The notes beneath the pieces were generated by a model, which saw nothing but the letters and a program-made list of their open reading frames with translations, ran no database searches and was not told where the DNA came from. 64,000 nucleotides of DNA from an uncultured Lachnospiraceae bacterium. Lineage in GTDB: Bacteria; Bacillota; Clostridia; Lachnospirales; Lachnospiraceae. Position numbers and translations under genes: made by a program. Location: contig CAKRTC010000008.1 of the NCBI GenBank assembly GCA_934402055.1, forward strand, positions 1 to 64,000, read 5' to 3'. This document shows positions 7,546 to 18,092 of the stretch, piece by piece (within the stretch, counting starts at the first letter, position 1; each line of letters starts with the position of its first letter).

Positions 7546-10500
7546 TGCAGAAAGCTGTGGTATGGCTTGTATACTGCGTTTTAAAGCAGCCGTTTCTTTA
7601 TTTCGGTTCATGATCAGCATCTGAAGTCTGTTTTCCATATTTGCATAGCTCGTATCGGGATCCAGATCAAGCGGCAATATGGATATGCCCGGGAACATCT
7701 CCTTAAGCTTCTTGCTTATGCCTCTTCCGCATACATGATTCGGAAGACAGCCGAAAGGCTGCAAAATAACAAAGGATCTTACATTCTTCTTGGCAAAATG
7801 CGCTATTTCTCCTGCCATCAGCCAGCCCTCTCCGCAGCTTAGGGTCTTGGGGAAGAATCCGTTCACGCCTTCGTAGAGACTTCCGGGATCCGGCATTTCC
7901 TCATAAAGAGGATGCCTTGCAGCTATCTTTGCAAGCTTCTTCTCGATAAAATCGAAAGCCTTCTCCAAGGCGAAAGAATACGGAAGCATCCTGACCTTGA
8001 AGTCCTTTATCTCGCTCATGGCCACAAGAAAATCCTTGCGGAACTGATTGGTCATACGTGGAAGTATGGTCTCACAGCCATGCTCCTCCAGATATTCTTC
8101 AATATGGTAATTCGTACCGGGATGATAGGTAACAAGCAGTTCTCCCGTAACGAGTACTCCCGGCTTAAGCTCGCTCCTGTCATAACTTATTGCCGACATT
8201 TTGTCTATTGCAGTACCGAAGGCATCAACTGCTTTTTTAAAGCCCTTTACCGAAGCCTCGGAGATATCCCTGATACAGCTCTCGAAAATGCTGTTTGCTT
8301 CCCCCTTCCTGAGCTCATACGGACGTATCTTACGCAAAAGCTCCTCCAATATGTCCAGCATGGTGAACATGAGTGCAGCCTCCACGGCTGTTCCGGCCGT
8401 AAGCATAGATACTCCGGGATGCATACGTTTTGTGTCGCTCGGATCAGTCGAAAGTATCGGAACCTTACTGAAGCCTGCCTTATCCAGAGCCTGCCTTAAT
8501 ATATCGGAGTAATTTGCGAGTCTGCAGTCACAGTTAAGCTTAGCCATGCCTACAGCGACCTCATCCTGATCATAATTGCCCTTCTTAAGTTCCGATATAA
8601 GCTCTCCTACGACCATCTGGCACGGAAAACAGATATCATTATGCGTATAACGCTTTCCTTCTCTTACCTCCTGCTCACCGCCTACCGGAAGCTGCTTGAC
8701 CCTGATACCTTCCTTTCTGAGCAGCCCGGATAATATAGTCATCGCAGGTCCGGAAATATTAGGGATAAGCAATAAACGCTTCTTTTTATCGGATTTAAGA
8801 TACTTCGTCTCATAAGGCTCGGGCAGTCCCTCCCTACATAAGTCTGCCGCAGACAGCTTTTCCCGTCTTAAACTCACCGTCTCTATAAAGCTCTTGACTC
8901 TGATGCCGAGTGCTCCTGACGCCTCCGACTCATCAAGCTTAAGTATTAACGGTGCCTTGCCTGCTGCCTTGCTCATGATCCTTGTGATCTCATCGGACAA
9001 TATCGCATCATGTCCGCAGCCGAAGCTTACTATCTGTACATACTCAAGCACATCGCTTTTGGCTGCCGCCATAGCTCCGCCTATCATACGTGCATGAAAA
9101 TCATTTGTTATCTCGGCTCTCGATGCTTTAAGCTTTGCATCATACAGCCCGGGCACGGAATCAACCGTAAGCACAGGTATTCCCCTTGAGGTGAACATAC
9201 GGCTTAGTGAATGATTGATATAGCTGTCGGTATGATACGGTCTTCCTGCAAGCACTACCGCAAAAGTTCCCTTGCTGCGGGCATATTCCTCTGCTTTTCT
9301 GCCTGCCTCCGATAATTGCAGCTTAAAGCTGTCTATAGCCTTCTTTCCTTCTGCAAATGCATCAGCCGCCTGTCTCCTGCTCACAGCCAGGACATTGACC
9401 GCATAGTCGATTATCTGTCTTTCTCTGTCATTTTCTGTGAACCAATGAAACTCTGGTGTATCGAAAACTATCGAAGTATCCTTGTCCGGTGACTGGAAAT
9501 TTCTTACTACCAGCGGATATCCCATCAATACCGGGCATACATGCACACTCTTCTCTCCGGTATATTCAGGAGGCATATGCATGATATAAGGCATGAATAT
9601 CCTGTCAGGATCTTTTTCTGCCAGCTCCGCTATATGCCCGTGTACAAGCTTTGCCGGGAAGCATACCGTGTCGGACGCAAGATATTTGATGCCGGCTTCA
9701 TACTGTTTTTGATTGCTTCCTGAGGAAAATATGAGTTTAAAGCCGAGACTTCCGAAAAAAGTGCTCCAGAAAGGTGCGCTGTCCCAGAATTCCAATACCT
9801 TTGGTATGGCTATTGTCTTGTTTTTTTCCTCCGATACCTGTCTGTACGGATACTTCTTAAAGAGCAGCTGTTCCCTGAGCCTCATTACATCAGGTACTGC
9901 TTCACGCTTTTCGGCAAGCTCGATTGCCTTGAGCTTTGCTGTCTCATCATCATCTACAGCAGCTCCGCGTTCACACCTGTTACCTGTAATATAACTGTCA
10001 CCGTTATTAAACTTAAGTATCGTCCTGCTGCATCTGTTTGCACATCCTGTGCAGGCTACTCCGGTATCTATACTATAATCGAATGCCCTCATGGCATCGA
10101 AGCCTATAAAGCTGCTCTTCACTCCGTCCGCATAGCCCTTGGTCTCTATCATATGCCGGCACGAAAGAGCCGCTCCGAGTGCTCCCATTTCACCGGGATA
10201 CGGTGCAAGTACTACCTCCTGTCCGAGATATTCCTCTATAGCTCTGAGCACGGCAAGATTTCTGAAGGTTCCGCCCTGAACCACTACCTTATTGCCCAGC
10301 TCCGATACATCCGATATACGGATCACCTTTGTGAAAACATTTTCTATGATGGAACGGCAAAGTCCCGCCATAATATCATCCGGCTTTTTTCCGTTTCTCT
10401 GCTCATTGATGATTGCGGAATTCATAAATACCGTGCATCTGCTTCCGAGCTTTGCCGGAGCCTTTGACCTGAATGCTGCCTCAGCTATCTCTCCTACGCT

Positions 10501-11985
10501 CATGCCGAGAGAAGCCGCAAAATTTTCGAGGAAGGAGCCGCAGCCCGATGAGCATGCTTCATTAAGCGCAATATCTGTCACAACTCCGTTCCTTATGCGT
10601 ATAGCCTTCATATCCTGTCCGCCGATATCCAATATAAATGATGCGTCCGGAACAAAGTTCAGACAGCCTGCCGCATGAGCAACGGTCTCTACACAATGAA
10701 AATCCGCCCGAAGCGCGCCGGCAAGCATCATTTCCCCGTAGCCCGTGGTACCTACTCCGAGGACATTAAGTTTAATACCTGCCTCTTCATATTTATCTGC
10801 AATTTCAATAAGGCCTCTCTTGACCGCCTTTAAGGGCTCTCCGTTATTATTGTAATAAAAGCGATCCAGTACTCTTCCGTCCTCACTCATGATGACTGCC
10901 TTTGAGGTCGTTGAACCGGAATCTATTCCTATGTATACATTGATGCTCTCCTTATCCGGCTTCTCCTTTTTAATATCCGTGACAGCTCCGAGTTCCACAT
11001 CATGCCTTAGTCTAAACTTATTAAGAGCCTCCTCATTTTCAAAAAAAGGCTCTGCCGTCATACCTTCTTTATGATCTTCTCTCACATATGCTTCAAGGCG
11101 TGCGATTGCTTCGCTTAAATCAGTTTCATCAGCCTCATCCGGATAAAGCTCATCAACAGCCATTGCCGTACCTAATGCAACTATAGTCTCCGGATGCTCA
11201 GGAATTATGATATCCTTATTTTCAAGTCCCAACCTCTCTGCAAAGACCTTTATCAAGGTATCATTAAAGGTAAGCGGTCCTCCTTCGAATATTATCGGAG
11301 GAAGCAATTCGAGTCCCTGTGCCAAGCCGCCTATAGTCTGTTTTGCAACGGCATGAAATATTGAAAGTGCCACATCTTGGCGCTTTGCTCCCTGTATCAG
11401 AAGCGGCTGAATATCTGTCTTTGCAAATACTCCGCAGCGACCCGATATCTCATATACATTTTTCCCCTTTGCCGCAAGAGAATTTAATTCCTCCGGCTTA
11501 ATGTGAAAGAGTGCAGCCATCTCATCCAGGAAGGCACCTGTTCCTCCTGCACAGCTTCCGTTCATACGCATATCCGACGCGCTGAGCTCTTTGCGATCCT
11601 CGTCATAGCTGAAGAATATCACCTTGGCATCCTGCCCGCCAAGCTCTATAGCCGTCCTTGCGTCAGGATACAGATTCTGTACGGCGGCTGCATTTGCAAC
11701 GACCTCCTGAACAAAATGCTGTTTCATGGCTTCGGCAACAGGCTTTCCTCCGGAACCGCATACGGCTATTCGAAACTTTTCCGCAGGATATTGTCTGCGA
11801 AGCTCTTCCAAAAGCTCTCTTACGGTCTCAAGCTGTCTTGCATTATGTCTCTTGTATACATGATACAGAAGCTTCCGGCTTGTTTTATCGATAACCGCAA
11901 GCTTAACCGTGGTGGAGCCTACATCTATGCCTATCCTGAGCACGTTCTTATTCTCCGAGCTTACTTTTAACGATACATCTGTCAT
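7531..11985 (-). CDS. Giant acyl-CoA dehydratase activase with BadF/HgdC ATPase and DUF2229 domains
   Basis: This 1484-residue protein contains two actin/Hsp70-fold ATPase modules. The first begins IGIDVGSTTVKLAV at about residue 17 and has SCAGGTGAFLDEMA; the second begins VYIGIDSGSTTSKAV near 348 and has NEACSSGCGSFLENFA. These cysteines should hold the [4Fe-4S] cluster of HgdC-type activases, which use ATP to drive an electron into 2-hydroxyacyl-CoA dehydratases. A linker with CTGCANRCSRT and GNRCERG follows, then a DUF2229 region (WSTFFGSLGF, DTVCFPAKLVHGH) and an HgdB-like C-terminus with CGEGWLMAGE. The large fused form is common in Clostridia, but its true substrate is unknown and no dehydratase subunits are adjacent. 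GAGG lies before the ATG. Confidence 0.85.
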   Translation of the reverse strand: MTDVSLKVSSENKNVLRIGIDVGSTTVKLAVIDKTSRKLLYHVYKRHNARQLETVRELLEELRRQYPAEKFRIAVCGSGGKPVAEAMKQHFVQEVVANAAAVQNLYPDARTAIELGGQDAKVIFFSYDEDRKELSASDMRMNGSCAGGTGAFLDEMAALFHIKPEELNSLAAKGKNVYEISGRCGVFAKTDIQPLLIQGAKRQDVALSIFHAVAKQTIGGLAQGLELLPPIIFEGGPLTFNDTLIKVFAERLGLENKDIIIPEHPETIVALGTAMAVDELYPDEADETDLSEAIARLEAYVREDHKEGMTAEPFFENEEALNKFRLRHDVELGAVTDIKKEKPDKESINVYIGIDSGSTTSKAVIMSEDGRVLDRFYYNNNGEPLKAVKRGLIEIADKYEEAGIKLNVLGVGTTGYGEMMLAGALRADFHCVETVAHAAGCLNFVPDASFILDIGGQDMKAIRIRNGVVTDIALNEACSSGCGSFLENFAASLGMSVGEIAEAAFRSKAPAKLGSRCTVFMNSAIINEQRNGKKPDDIMAGLCRSIIENVFTKVIRISDVSELGNKVVVQGGTFRNLAVLRAIEEYLGQEVVLAPYPGEMGALGAALSCRHMIETKGYADGVKSSFIGFDAMRAFDYSIDTGVACTGCANRCSRTILKFNNGDSYITGNRCERGAAVDDDETAKLKAIELAEKREAVPDVMRLREQLLFKKYPYRQVSEEKNKTIAIPKVLEFWDSAPFWSTFFGSLGFKLIFSSGSNQKQYEAGIKYLASDTVCFPAKLVHGHIAELAEKDPDRIFMPYIMHMPPEYTGEKSVHVCPVLMGYPLVVRNFQSPDKDTSIVFDTPEFHWFTENDRERQIIDYAVNVLAVSRRQAADAFAEGKKAIDSFKLQLSEAGRKAEEYARSKGTFAVVLAGRPYHTDSYINHSLSRMFTSRGIPVLTVDSVPGLYDAKLKASRAEITNDFHARMIGGAMAAAKSDVLEYVQIVSFGCGHDAILSDEITRIMSKAAGKAPLILKLDESEASGALGIRVKSFIETVSLRREKLSAADLCREGLPEPYETKYLKSDKKKRLLLIPNISGPAMTILSGLLRKEGIRVKQLPVGGEQEVREGKRYTHNDICFPCQMVVGELISELKKGNYDQDEVAVGMAKLNCDCRLANYSDILRQALDKAGFSKVPILSTDPSDTKRMHPGVSMLTAGTAVEAALMFTMLDILEELLRKIRPYELRKGEANSIFESCIRDISEASVKGFKKAVDAFGTAIDKMSAISYDRSELKPGVLVTGELLVTYHPGTNYHIEEYLEEHGCETILPRMTNQFRKDFLVAMSEIKDFKVRMLPYSFALEKAFDFIEKKLAKIAARHPLYEEMPDPGSLYEGVNGFFPKTLSCGEGWLMAGEIAHFAKKNVRSFVILQPFGCLPNHVCGRGISKKLKEMFPGISILPLDLDPDTSYANMENRLQMLIMNRNKETAALKRSIQAIPQLSALTSQ

Positions 11986-12014
11986 GCCTTTACCTCATTT
12001 TCTGTAAATAGAAA

Positions 12015-12052
12015 GTACAGCGCACTGCGATCTGGTCGCTGCAACGCTGTAC
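12015..12052 (-). terminator. Terminator between ABC operon and activase
   Basis: GTACAGCG (12015-12022) pairs with CGCTGTAC (12045-12052); on the minus strand TTTCTATTT follows. It ends transcripts from the ABC transporter pair or attenuates the activase, whose start is only 30 nt away. Confidence 0.6.
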
Positions 12053-12194
12053 GCTGTAATTATTATATATTTGAAGTAAAGCTGACATCAGTTAAGAAAA
12101 TGTTAATCTTTTAACAGCTGTGTCATATTCCCATATACAGGGGTTTAGGCTCCTATATCCCTGTGTCTGCTTTAAGCCGTTAGCTATCTTATAC

Positions 12195-14072
12195 TCAGTC
12201 AAGCTCAGCCTTACCTGTATACAGTTCGTAATATCTGCCCTTAAGCTCAAGCAGCTCATCATGAGTGCCTCGTTCTATTATCTCACCGTTTTCAAGCACC
12301 ATTATCGCATTGGCATCCCTTACGGTAGAGAGTCTGTGTGCAATAACAAAGGTGGTGCGGCTTGACATCAGTCTGTCCATCCCCTTCTCTATCAGTTTCT
12401 CTGTACGGGTATCTACCGATGAGGTCGCTTCGTCGAGAATGAGTATAGGTGCCTTTGAAACCGCTGCCCTCGCTATATTGAGGAGCTGTCTCTGTCCCTG
12501 TGAGAGATTGCTTCCGTCTGCATCAATGACTGTATTGTATCCGTGCGGCATATGTCTTATAAATGTATCCGCCGAAGCCGTCTTTGCCGCCTCTATTACC
12601 TCCTCATCACTTGCATCAAGTCTGCCGTAACGGATATTCTCCATTATCGTTCCGCTGAACAGATGTGATTCCTGCAATACCATGGTTATGTTGCGTCTTA
12701 GCTCCTTAAGGCGGAAATCCTTGATATCTCTGCCGTCTATGGTGATATTGCCTTCATTTATATCATAGAATCTCGGAAGCAGATTCATGACCGTGGTTTT
12801 TCCCGCTCCCGTCGATCCTACAAAGGCTATCTTCTGTCCCGGATGTGCATATACATTTACATGCTTAAGTATGGTCTTGCCCTCAACATATCCGAAGCTT
12901 ACATCATTCATGACAACGTCGCCTCGGACAAGCTCAGACTCATATGCATTTTCCACATCATCAGGCTCCGGCTGTTCATCCATGACTGCAAATACTCTCT
13001 CTGCTCCCGCAAGTGCCGAAAATACGCTTGAAACAGTCATTGATATCTCGTTGATAGGTCTGTTGAACATCCTCGAATAGTTGAGGAAAACAGTCATGCC
13101 TCCTATATCGAGGCCTCTGAATACGCAGAGCAGTCCTCCGACTGCTGCCGTGAGAGTATAATTGATCTGCGTCGAGCAGTTCATGACGGGTCCCATCAGT
13201 CCGGAGAATACCTGCGCCTTCATCTGGTTTTTGCAAAGCTCTTCATTCAATATGCCGAATTCCTCGTCACATATCTTTTCATGGTTAAAGACCTTGACAA
13301 CCTTCTGACCGGTAACATTTTCCTCGATATATCCGTTCAAGGCTCCGAGTGCCGCCTGCTGGCTTGAGAAGTATTTGCTTGAAGCTCCTGCTATACGTCT
13401 TGCGGCAGCAAGCATGAACGGAACTACGACTACCGTAACCACCGTAAGTATCACATTGGTATAGAGCATGAGTGCCAGTGTTCCTATGATGGTAAGTCCG
13501 GCGGTAAAAAGAGAGATAAGTGTCGAGGACAGCATATTGCCGATATTATCTATATCATTGGTATAGCGGCTCATCAGATCTCCCCTTGTATTGGTATCAT
13601 AAAACCTTACCGGTAAAGTCTCCATGTGAGCAAAGAGATCTTCTCTCATACGCTTAAGGCTGTTCTGTCCGACCTTGATAAGCAATCTTGACTGGCAGTA
13701 TGTGCCCAATATTCCTATCAGATAGACAGCTGCCATTACCGCAAGTGCCATAAACAATCCGGATACGCTGCCCTTGGATCCGTCCTCGGGTACGATATAG
13801 GTATTGATTATAGGTCTGAGCATATACGAAGTGGCAAGCTGTGCTCCGGTTGCCGCTATCACGCACAGCACTGCCGCTATAAGACGGTATTTTTCCGCAG
13901 CGACATATGCAGCAAGTCTCTTTATCGTCTTCTTATATTCCTTAGGCTTTCCACCCGGTCCCTTCATACCTCTGCCGTGGCCTCCCGGTCCTCCGTGTCT
14001 GCCTTTTCCGGAGGCCGCAACCAGCTTACCGTATCTGCGTTTGAGGGATTCCTTCATTTCTTCATGTGTCAT
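12195..14072 (-). CDS. ABC exporter half-transporter (TMD-NBD), catalytic subunit
   Basis: The 625-residue protein has an unusual Gly/His-rich N-terminal tail (GRHGGPGGHGRGMKGPGG), six predicted membrane spans, then an ATPase domain with Walker A GSTGAGKTTV, signature LSQGQRQLL and Walker B ILILDEATSSVD with an intact catalytic Glu. The start overlaps the stop of the upstream half-transporter by 4 nt (ATGA), so the two form a heterodimer of the BmrCD/TM287-288 kind that exports lipids, peptides or drugs. Substrate unknown. Confidence 0.9.
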   Translation of the reverse strand: MTHEEMKESLKRRYGKLVAASGKGRHGGPGGHGRGMKGPGGKPKEYKKTIKRLAAYVAAEKYRLIAAVLCVIAATGAQLATSYMLRPIINTYIVPEDGSKGSVSGLFMALAVMAAVYLIGILGTYCQSRLLIKVGQNSLKRMREDLFAHMETLPVRFYDTNTRGDLMSRYTNDIDNIGNMLSSTLISLFTAGLTIIGTLALMLYTNVILTVVTVVVVPFMLAAARRIAGASSKYFSSQQAALGALNGYIEENVTGQKVVKVFNHEKICDEEFGILNEELCKNQMKAQVFSGLMGPVMNCSTQINYTLTAAVGGLLCVFRGLDIGGMTVFLNYSRMFNRPINEISMTVSSVFSALAGAERVFAVMDEQPEPDDVENAYESELVRGDVVMNDVSFGYVEGKTILKHVNVYAHPGQKIAFVGSTGAGKTTVMNLLPRFYDINEGNITIDGRDIKDFRLKELRRNITMVLQESHLFSGTIMENIRYGRLDASDEEVIEAAKTASADTFIRHMPHGYNTVIDADGSNLSQGQRQLLNIARAAVSKAPILILDEATSSVDTRTEKLIEKGMDRLMSSRTTFVIAHRLSTVRDANAIMVLENGEIIERGTHDELLELKGRYYELYTGKAELD

Positions 14073-15826
14073 GCCGAACGTCCCTCCTTTTCTTTTTCAT
14101 TCTGACTGTAATATATCTCCTTATACACCTCCGAGCGTTCGATAAGCTCTTCATGAGTGCCTATGTCACTTATGCATCCGTCATCCATAACTATGATCCT
14201 GTCCGCATTTTTGACTGAGCCTATCCTCTGGGAAATGATCAGCTTGGTGGTATCCTTAAGCTCAGTTGCAAAGGCCTCATTGATCCTTTTCTCGGTAGCA
14301 GTATCCACTGCCGAGGTAGAATCATCCAGTATCAATATCTTAGGCTTCTTAAGCAAGGCTCTTGCAATGCAAAGTCTCTGCTTCTGTCCGCCTGACAGAT
14401 TGGATCCGCCCTGCTTGACCATCCTGTCATATTTTTCCGGGAAGGTGCTTACGAAGCTGTCTGCCTGTGCATACTCGGAAAACTTAAGTATCTCCTCGTC
14501 TGAGGCATTTTCATTGCCCCACCTGAGGTTTTCTGCCACTGTGCCAGAGAAAAGTGAGTTGTATTGTAGTACCATACCCACTCCCTCTCTGAGATTATAT
14601 ATAGAATAATCCCTGACATTAACTCCGTCTACAAGTACCTCACCCTTGGTAACATCATAGAGTCTCGGTATAAGCTGCACCATAGAAGTCTTGCCGCAGC
14701 CTGTGGAACCGAGTATGCCTATAGTCTCGCCCGGAGCCACACTGAAGGATATGTCCTTAAGTATCTCGGTATCATTATCCGAATCATCATCTCCGTCATC
14801 ATAGGCAAAATAGACATGCTTAAATTCTATGCTTCCGCGCTCTACCTTTTTATCCTTATTTCTGCTGTGCTCATCCGTAATGCTCGGCTCAAAGTCGATA
14901 ACATCTCCTATACGTTTGAAGGAAGCCATTGCTCTCGAGGACTGAAGTATGACCATAGCAAGCATCATGAGCGACATAAGTATCTGAGTCACATATGTTA
15001 TAAAGGCTGTAAGCTCTCCGACCTGCATATTGCCGGATATGATCTGATTGCCTCCGAACCAGACTACAGCAATAGCTGCTGCATTCATGAAGAAGGTCAT
15101 GACAGGCTGTATGAAGATGACTACATTCATGGCATCAAGCGTTCTGTCACGCATAGAGCCGTTTAAGGCATCGAATTTGTCCTTTTCATGATCCTCACGT
15201 ACAAAGGATTTGACTACTCTGATATTGGTAAGTGTCTCCTGTATTCCGTTATTGAGATTATCAAGAGCCGTCTGCATGCGCTCGAATCTCGGATATGCCA
15301 TCTTCATTATTACAAATATGGATATGCCAAGCAGTGGAATAACTATAAGCAATATAAATGCGAGACTCTTGTTAACACTGAGCGCCATGATACATCCGCC
15401 GATAAGCATAGCCGGAGATCTTAATGCCATCTTGAGCATGGTTATAATAAGCTGCTGTATCTGCTGGATATCATTGGTAAGTCTGGTAACAAGAGAGCCT
15501 GTGGAAAACTTATCTATGTCTCCGAAGGAAAATCTCTGTATCTTGAAAAACAGCTCTTTTCTAAGATCTGCCGAGGAACATACCGACGCTTTGACAGCAA
15601 AATAGTTTCCGAGTGTTCCTCCTATGATCATGACAAGACAGGCTCCCAACATAACAGCTGCTATCTTCAATATATATTGCCAGTCATGATTGGCTACGCC
15701 GTTATCGATGATCATCGACATAAGCTTAGGCAGCCATACTTCGCCGAATACCTCGGTCAGCATCATAAGCGGCCCGAAAATAAAGTAAGGCGCATATGGC
15801 TTGATAAATTTAATATATCGTTTCAT
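14069..15826 (-). CDS. ABC exporter half-transporter, subunit with degenerate Walker B
   Basis: The 585-residue partner has a six-helix membrane domain and an ATPase domain with GSTGCGKTSM, LSGGQKQRL and ILILDDSTSAVD. The residue after the Walker B Asp is Asp instead of Glu, the mark of the degenerate site in asymmetric heterodimeric exporters. The start at 15826 is chosen because AAAGGAG is 6-7 nt upstream; an earlier in-frame ATG at 15856 lacks this. It is the first gene of the pair. Confidence 0.9.
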   Translation of the reverse strand: MKRYIKFIKPYAPYFIFGPLMMLTEVFGEVWLPKLMSMIIDNGVANHDWQYILKIAAVMLGACLVMIIGGTLGNYFAVKASVCSSADLRKELFFKIQRFSFGDIDKFSTGSLVTRLTNDIQQIQQLIITMLKMALRSPAMLIGGCIMALSVNKSLAFILLIVIPLLGISIFVIMKMAYPRFERMQTALDNLNNGIQETLTNIRVVKSFVREDHEKDKFDALNGSMRDRTLDAMNVVIFIQPVMTFFMNAAAIAVVWFGGNQIISGNMQVGELTAFITYVTQILMSLMMLAMVILQSSRAMASFKRIGDVIDFEPSITDEHSRNKDKKVERGSIEFKHVYFAYDDGDDDSDNDTEILKDISFSVAPGETIGILGSTGCGKTSMVQLIPRLYDVTKGEVLVDGVNVRDYSIYNLREGVGMVLQYNSLFSGTVAENLRWGNENASDEEILKFSEYAQADSFVSTFPEKYDRMVKQGGSNLSGGQKQRLCIARALLKKPKILILDDSTSAVDTATEKRINEAFATELKDTTKLIISQRIGSVKNADRIIVMDDGCISDIGTHEELIERSEVYKEIYYSQNEKEKEGRSA

Positions 15827-16052
15827 TAATACTCCTTTTATCTTAAATATATGCATGACAGTATCGTATATATCGACACCAAGTTTTATGATGATAAATG
15901 TATTTTATGAATATTGAGTGAACTTGGCAATCGTACAGAAGCCGTGTGTAAAATATTTTTATACAGTTCTTTCACAATAATCATTGATATCACGGAGTGC
16001 AAAAGATACTATTGTAAACATATACATAACAAACCGATCGGAGGTTGATACA

Positions 16053-16448
16053 ATGACTTTAGGACATGTAGCTGTATTTACAAAGGATATGGATAAATCC
16101 ATCAAATTTTATGAGACTCTCGGCGGCAAGCAGGGGCTCAGAAGTGTATTGGACTTAGGCGAAGGCAGATCCAAGGATCTTGCTCATATGGTTTTTGACG
16201 GCGAAGCTACCGTTGAGCTTGTATGCCCGAGTCATGAGGATATGTTCATTACCGAAACCGGCGTATGTGAGCATTTTTGCTTCAATGTGGATAATGTAGA
16301 CGAGACCGTTAAGGAGCTTAAGGCAAAGGGCATCGACAGCTTCGTGACCGAAGAGCCTACCAATGCCGATATTTTCGGAGGCATCCGCATAATCTTCCTT
16401 ACCGGACCTAACGGTGAGCTTATCGAGCTGTTCCAGGATCATCAGTAA
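16053..16448 (+). CDS. VOC-family (glyoxalase-like) protein
   Basis: The 131-residue product (MTLGHVAVFTKDMDKSIKFY) contains two beta-alpha-beta-beta-beta motifs of the vicinal oxygen chelate fold. Metal ligands are suggested by H4, E75-type residues in TVELV, H95 region of GVCEHFCFNVDNV and E126 in GELIELFQ. It could be a lactoylglutathione-lyase-like or methylmalonyl-CoA-epimerase-like enzyme, but its substrate is unknown. GGAGG stands 8 nt before the ATG. It stands alone. Confidence 0.85.
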   Translation: MTLGHVAVFTKDMDKSIKFYETLGGKQGLRSVLDLGEGRSKDLAHMVFDGEATVELVCPSHEDMFITETGVCEHFCFNVDNVDETVKELKAKGIDSFVTEEPTNADIFGGIRIIFLTGPNGELIELFQDHQ

Positions 16449-16454
16449 TATAAA

Positions 16455-16540
16455 AATGTGCCTTGGCACGTTATCTCGCCGAGCAAAGTCGCTTACAACT
16501 TTTTTCACTTTCACGCTGATGTGCATCACTCGGAACATTT
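16455..16540. repeat. Dispersed intergenic repeat, copy A
   Basis: Reads aatgtgccttggcac, then cgccgagc, then tcgctta, a T-run and ttcacg...gtg. It aligns with copies at 27108-27190 and 40599-40678 in the same order of blocks. Noncoding; follows the VOC gene. The 16449-16778 stretch holds only this and the terminator at 16590. Confidence 0.5.
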
Positions 16541-16589
16541 TTTATTTTCATAAGATGCTATTTTCTACGAAAACTAATATATAAGAATT

Positions 16590-16628
16590 GGGCAGAATCC
16601 TTATCAATCAAGGGTTCTGCCCTGTTTT
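16590..16628 (+). terminator. Intrinsic terminator after VOC gene
   Basis: GGGCAGAATCC (16590-16600) pairs with GGGTTCTGCCC (16612-16622) with one wobble, followed by TGTTTTATT. Confidence 0.85.
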
Positions 16629-16778
16629 ATTATTGTTTATTTGTCGCTGAAATCCAAAAATAAACATTCAATGATACTCAATAAAACTTTTGCCTGTTCG
16701 AATTGTTCATGTACGCTATTTATGGCATACTGATAAATAATATTTTGTACCAAAGCAAAAAGAAAGTGATGAGAAATA

Positions 16779-17978
16779 ATGTTAGACACAGAACAAAGAA
16801 TCGCAGCAAAAACTTTTGCAGACGAATGGAAAAACAAAGGATTTGAAAAAGGTGAAAGTCAGTCATTTTGGCTTTCCTTGCTTCATAATGTATTGGGCGT
16901 TGAACACCCGGAAAAATTTATCACTTTTGAAGAACAGGTACATCTTGACCACACAAGTTTTATTGATGGATATATTCCTGAAACAAAAATTCTGATTGAA
17001 CAAAAAGGACTTAACAAGGATCTGAATAAACCCATTAAACAGTCAGATGGAACACTTTTAACCCCATTTCAGCAGGCAAAACGGTATATAACTGAACTCC
17101 CCCTGTCGCAGCACCCGCGTTGGGTTGTGACTTGTAATTTTGCGGAATTTTATATCTATGATATGGAGCGCCCCGGCGGTGAACCTGAAAAGATAAAACT
17201 TGCGGACTTAGAAAAAGAGTATTACCGACTTTCTTTCCTGACGGATACCGGAAATGTTCATCTGCATCGTGAAATGGAAGTATCAATGCAAGCCGGAAAG
17301 ATTGTCGGCTTGCTTTATGATGCCTTGCAAAAACAGTATGCGGATCCAACAAATGAAAAGACAATGAAAGATTTGAATGTTCTTTGCGTTCGTCTTGTAT
17401 TCTGCCTTTACGCAGAAGATGCAGGTGTATTCGGCAGGCGCGAAATGTTCCATGATTACCTGTCAGAATATAACATCCATCAAATGCGCAAGGCACTGAT
17501 TGAATTATTCAGGGTATTAGACCAAAAGCCGGAAGAACGCGACCCATACTTAAAAGACGATTCGCCCCGGCTTGCTGAATTTCCGTATGTAAACGGCGGG
17601 CTGTTCTCTGATGAATCAATAGAAATTCCGCCTTTTACAGATGAAATAAAGGACCTGCTTCTTGTAAGGGCAAGTGAAAATTTTGACTGGTCAGAAATTT
17701 CTCCGACTATATTCGGTGCGGTCTTTGAAAGCACCTTAAATCCGGAAACCCGTCGTAAAGGTGGAATGCATTATACATCCGTTGAAAACATTCATAAAGT
17801 TATAGACCCGCTATTCCTTGATGATTTAAAAAAAGAGCTTGCCGGAATTGAAAATATATCTGTTATAAAGAACCGAGAACAAAAGCTTCATGATTTTCAG
17901 GACAAACTTGCGTCATTAAAATTTTTAGAAATAACAAGACCAATTTTGATACAAAGGAATATACGAAAAACCGCATAG
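16779..17978 (+). pseudogene. Truncated MmeI-like type IIL restriction-modification protein
   Basis: The 399-residue ORF matches the N-terminal third to half of MmeI-type single-chain R-M enzymes: a PD-(D/E)xK-like nuclease segment (D63 ... E74-Q-K76 in FIDGYIPETKILIEQKG), then the helical spacer with NVLCVRLVFCLYAEDAGVFG, YVNGGLF and the GGMHYTSVENIHKVIDPLFL motif that precedes the methyltransferase. It should continue into DPACGSGNF, but the reading breaks after LASLKFLE into ITRPILIQRN and stops. The methyltransferase and target-recognition domains are missing, by deletion; no downstream remnant of them is seen. The remaining nuclease domain is intact in outline. It is convergent with the type III operon and sits at the left end of the island. 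Confidence 0.8.
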
Positions 17979-18092
17979 AATAAGGCTTTTTGACCCTTGC
18001 AATCATGTAGCAGAGGCATGAAGTTTTATTTTTATGCCATAAAACAGGTAGTCACACTTTTTTCTGGTGCATACAATTTACGAACATACAAT

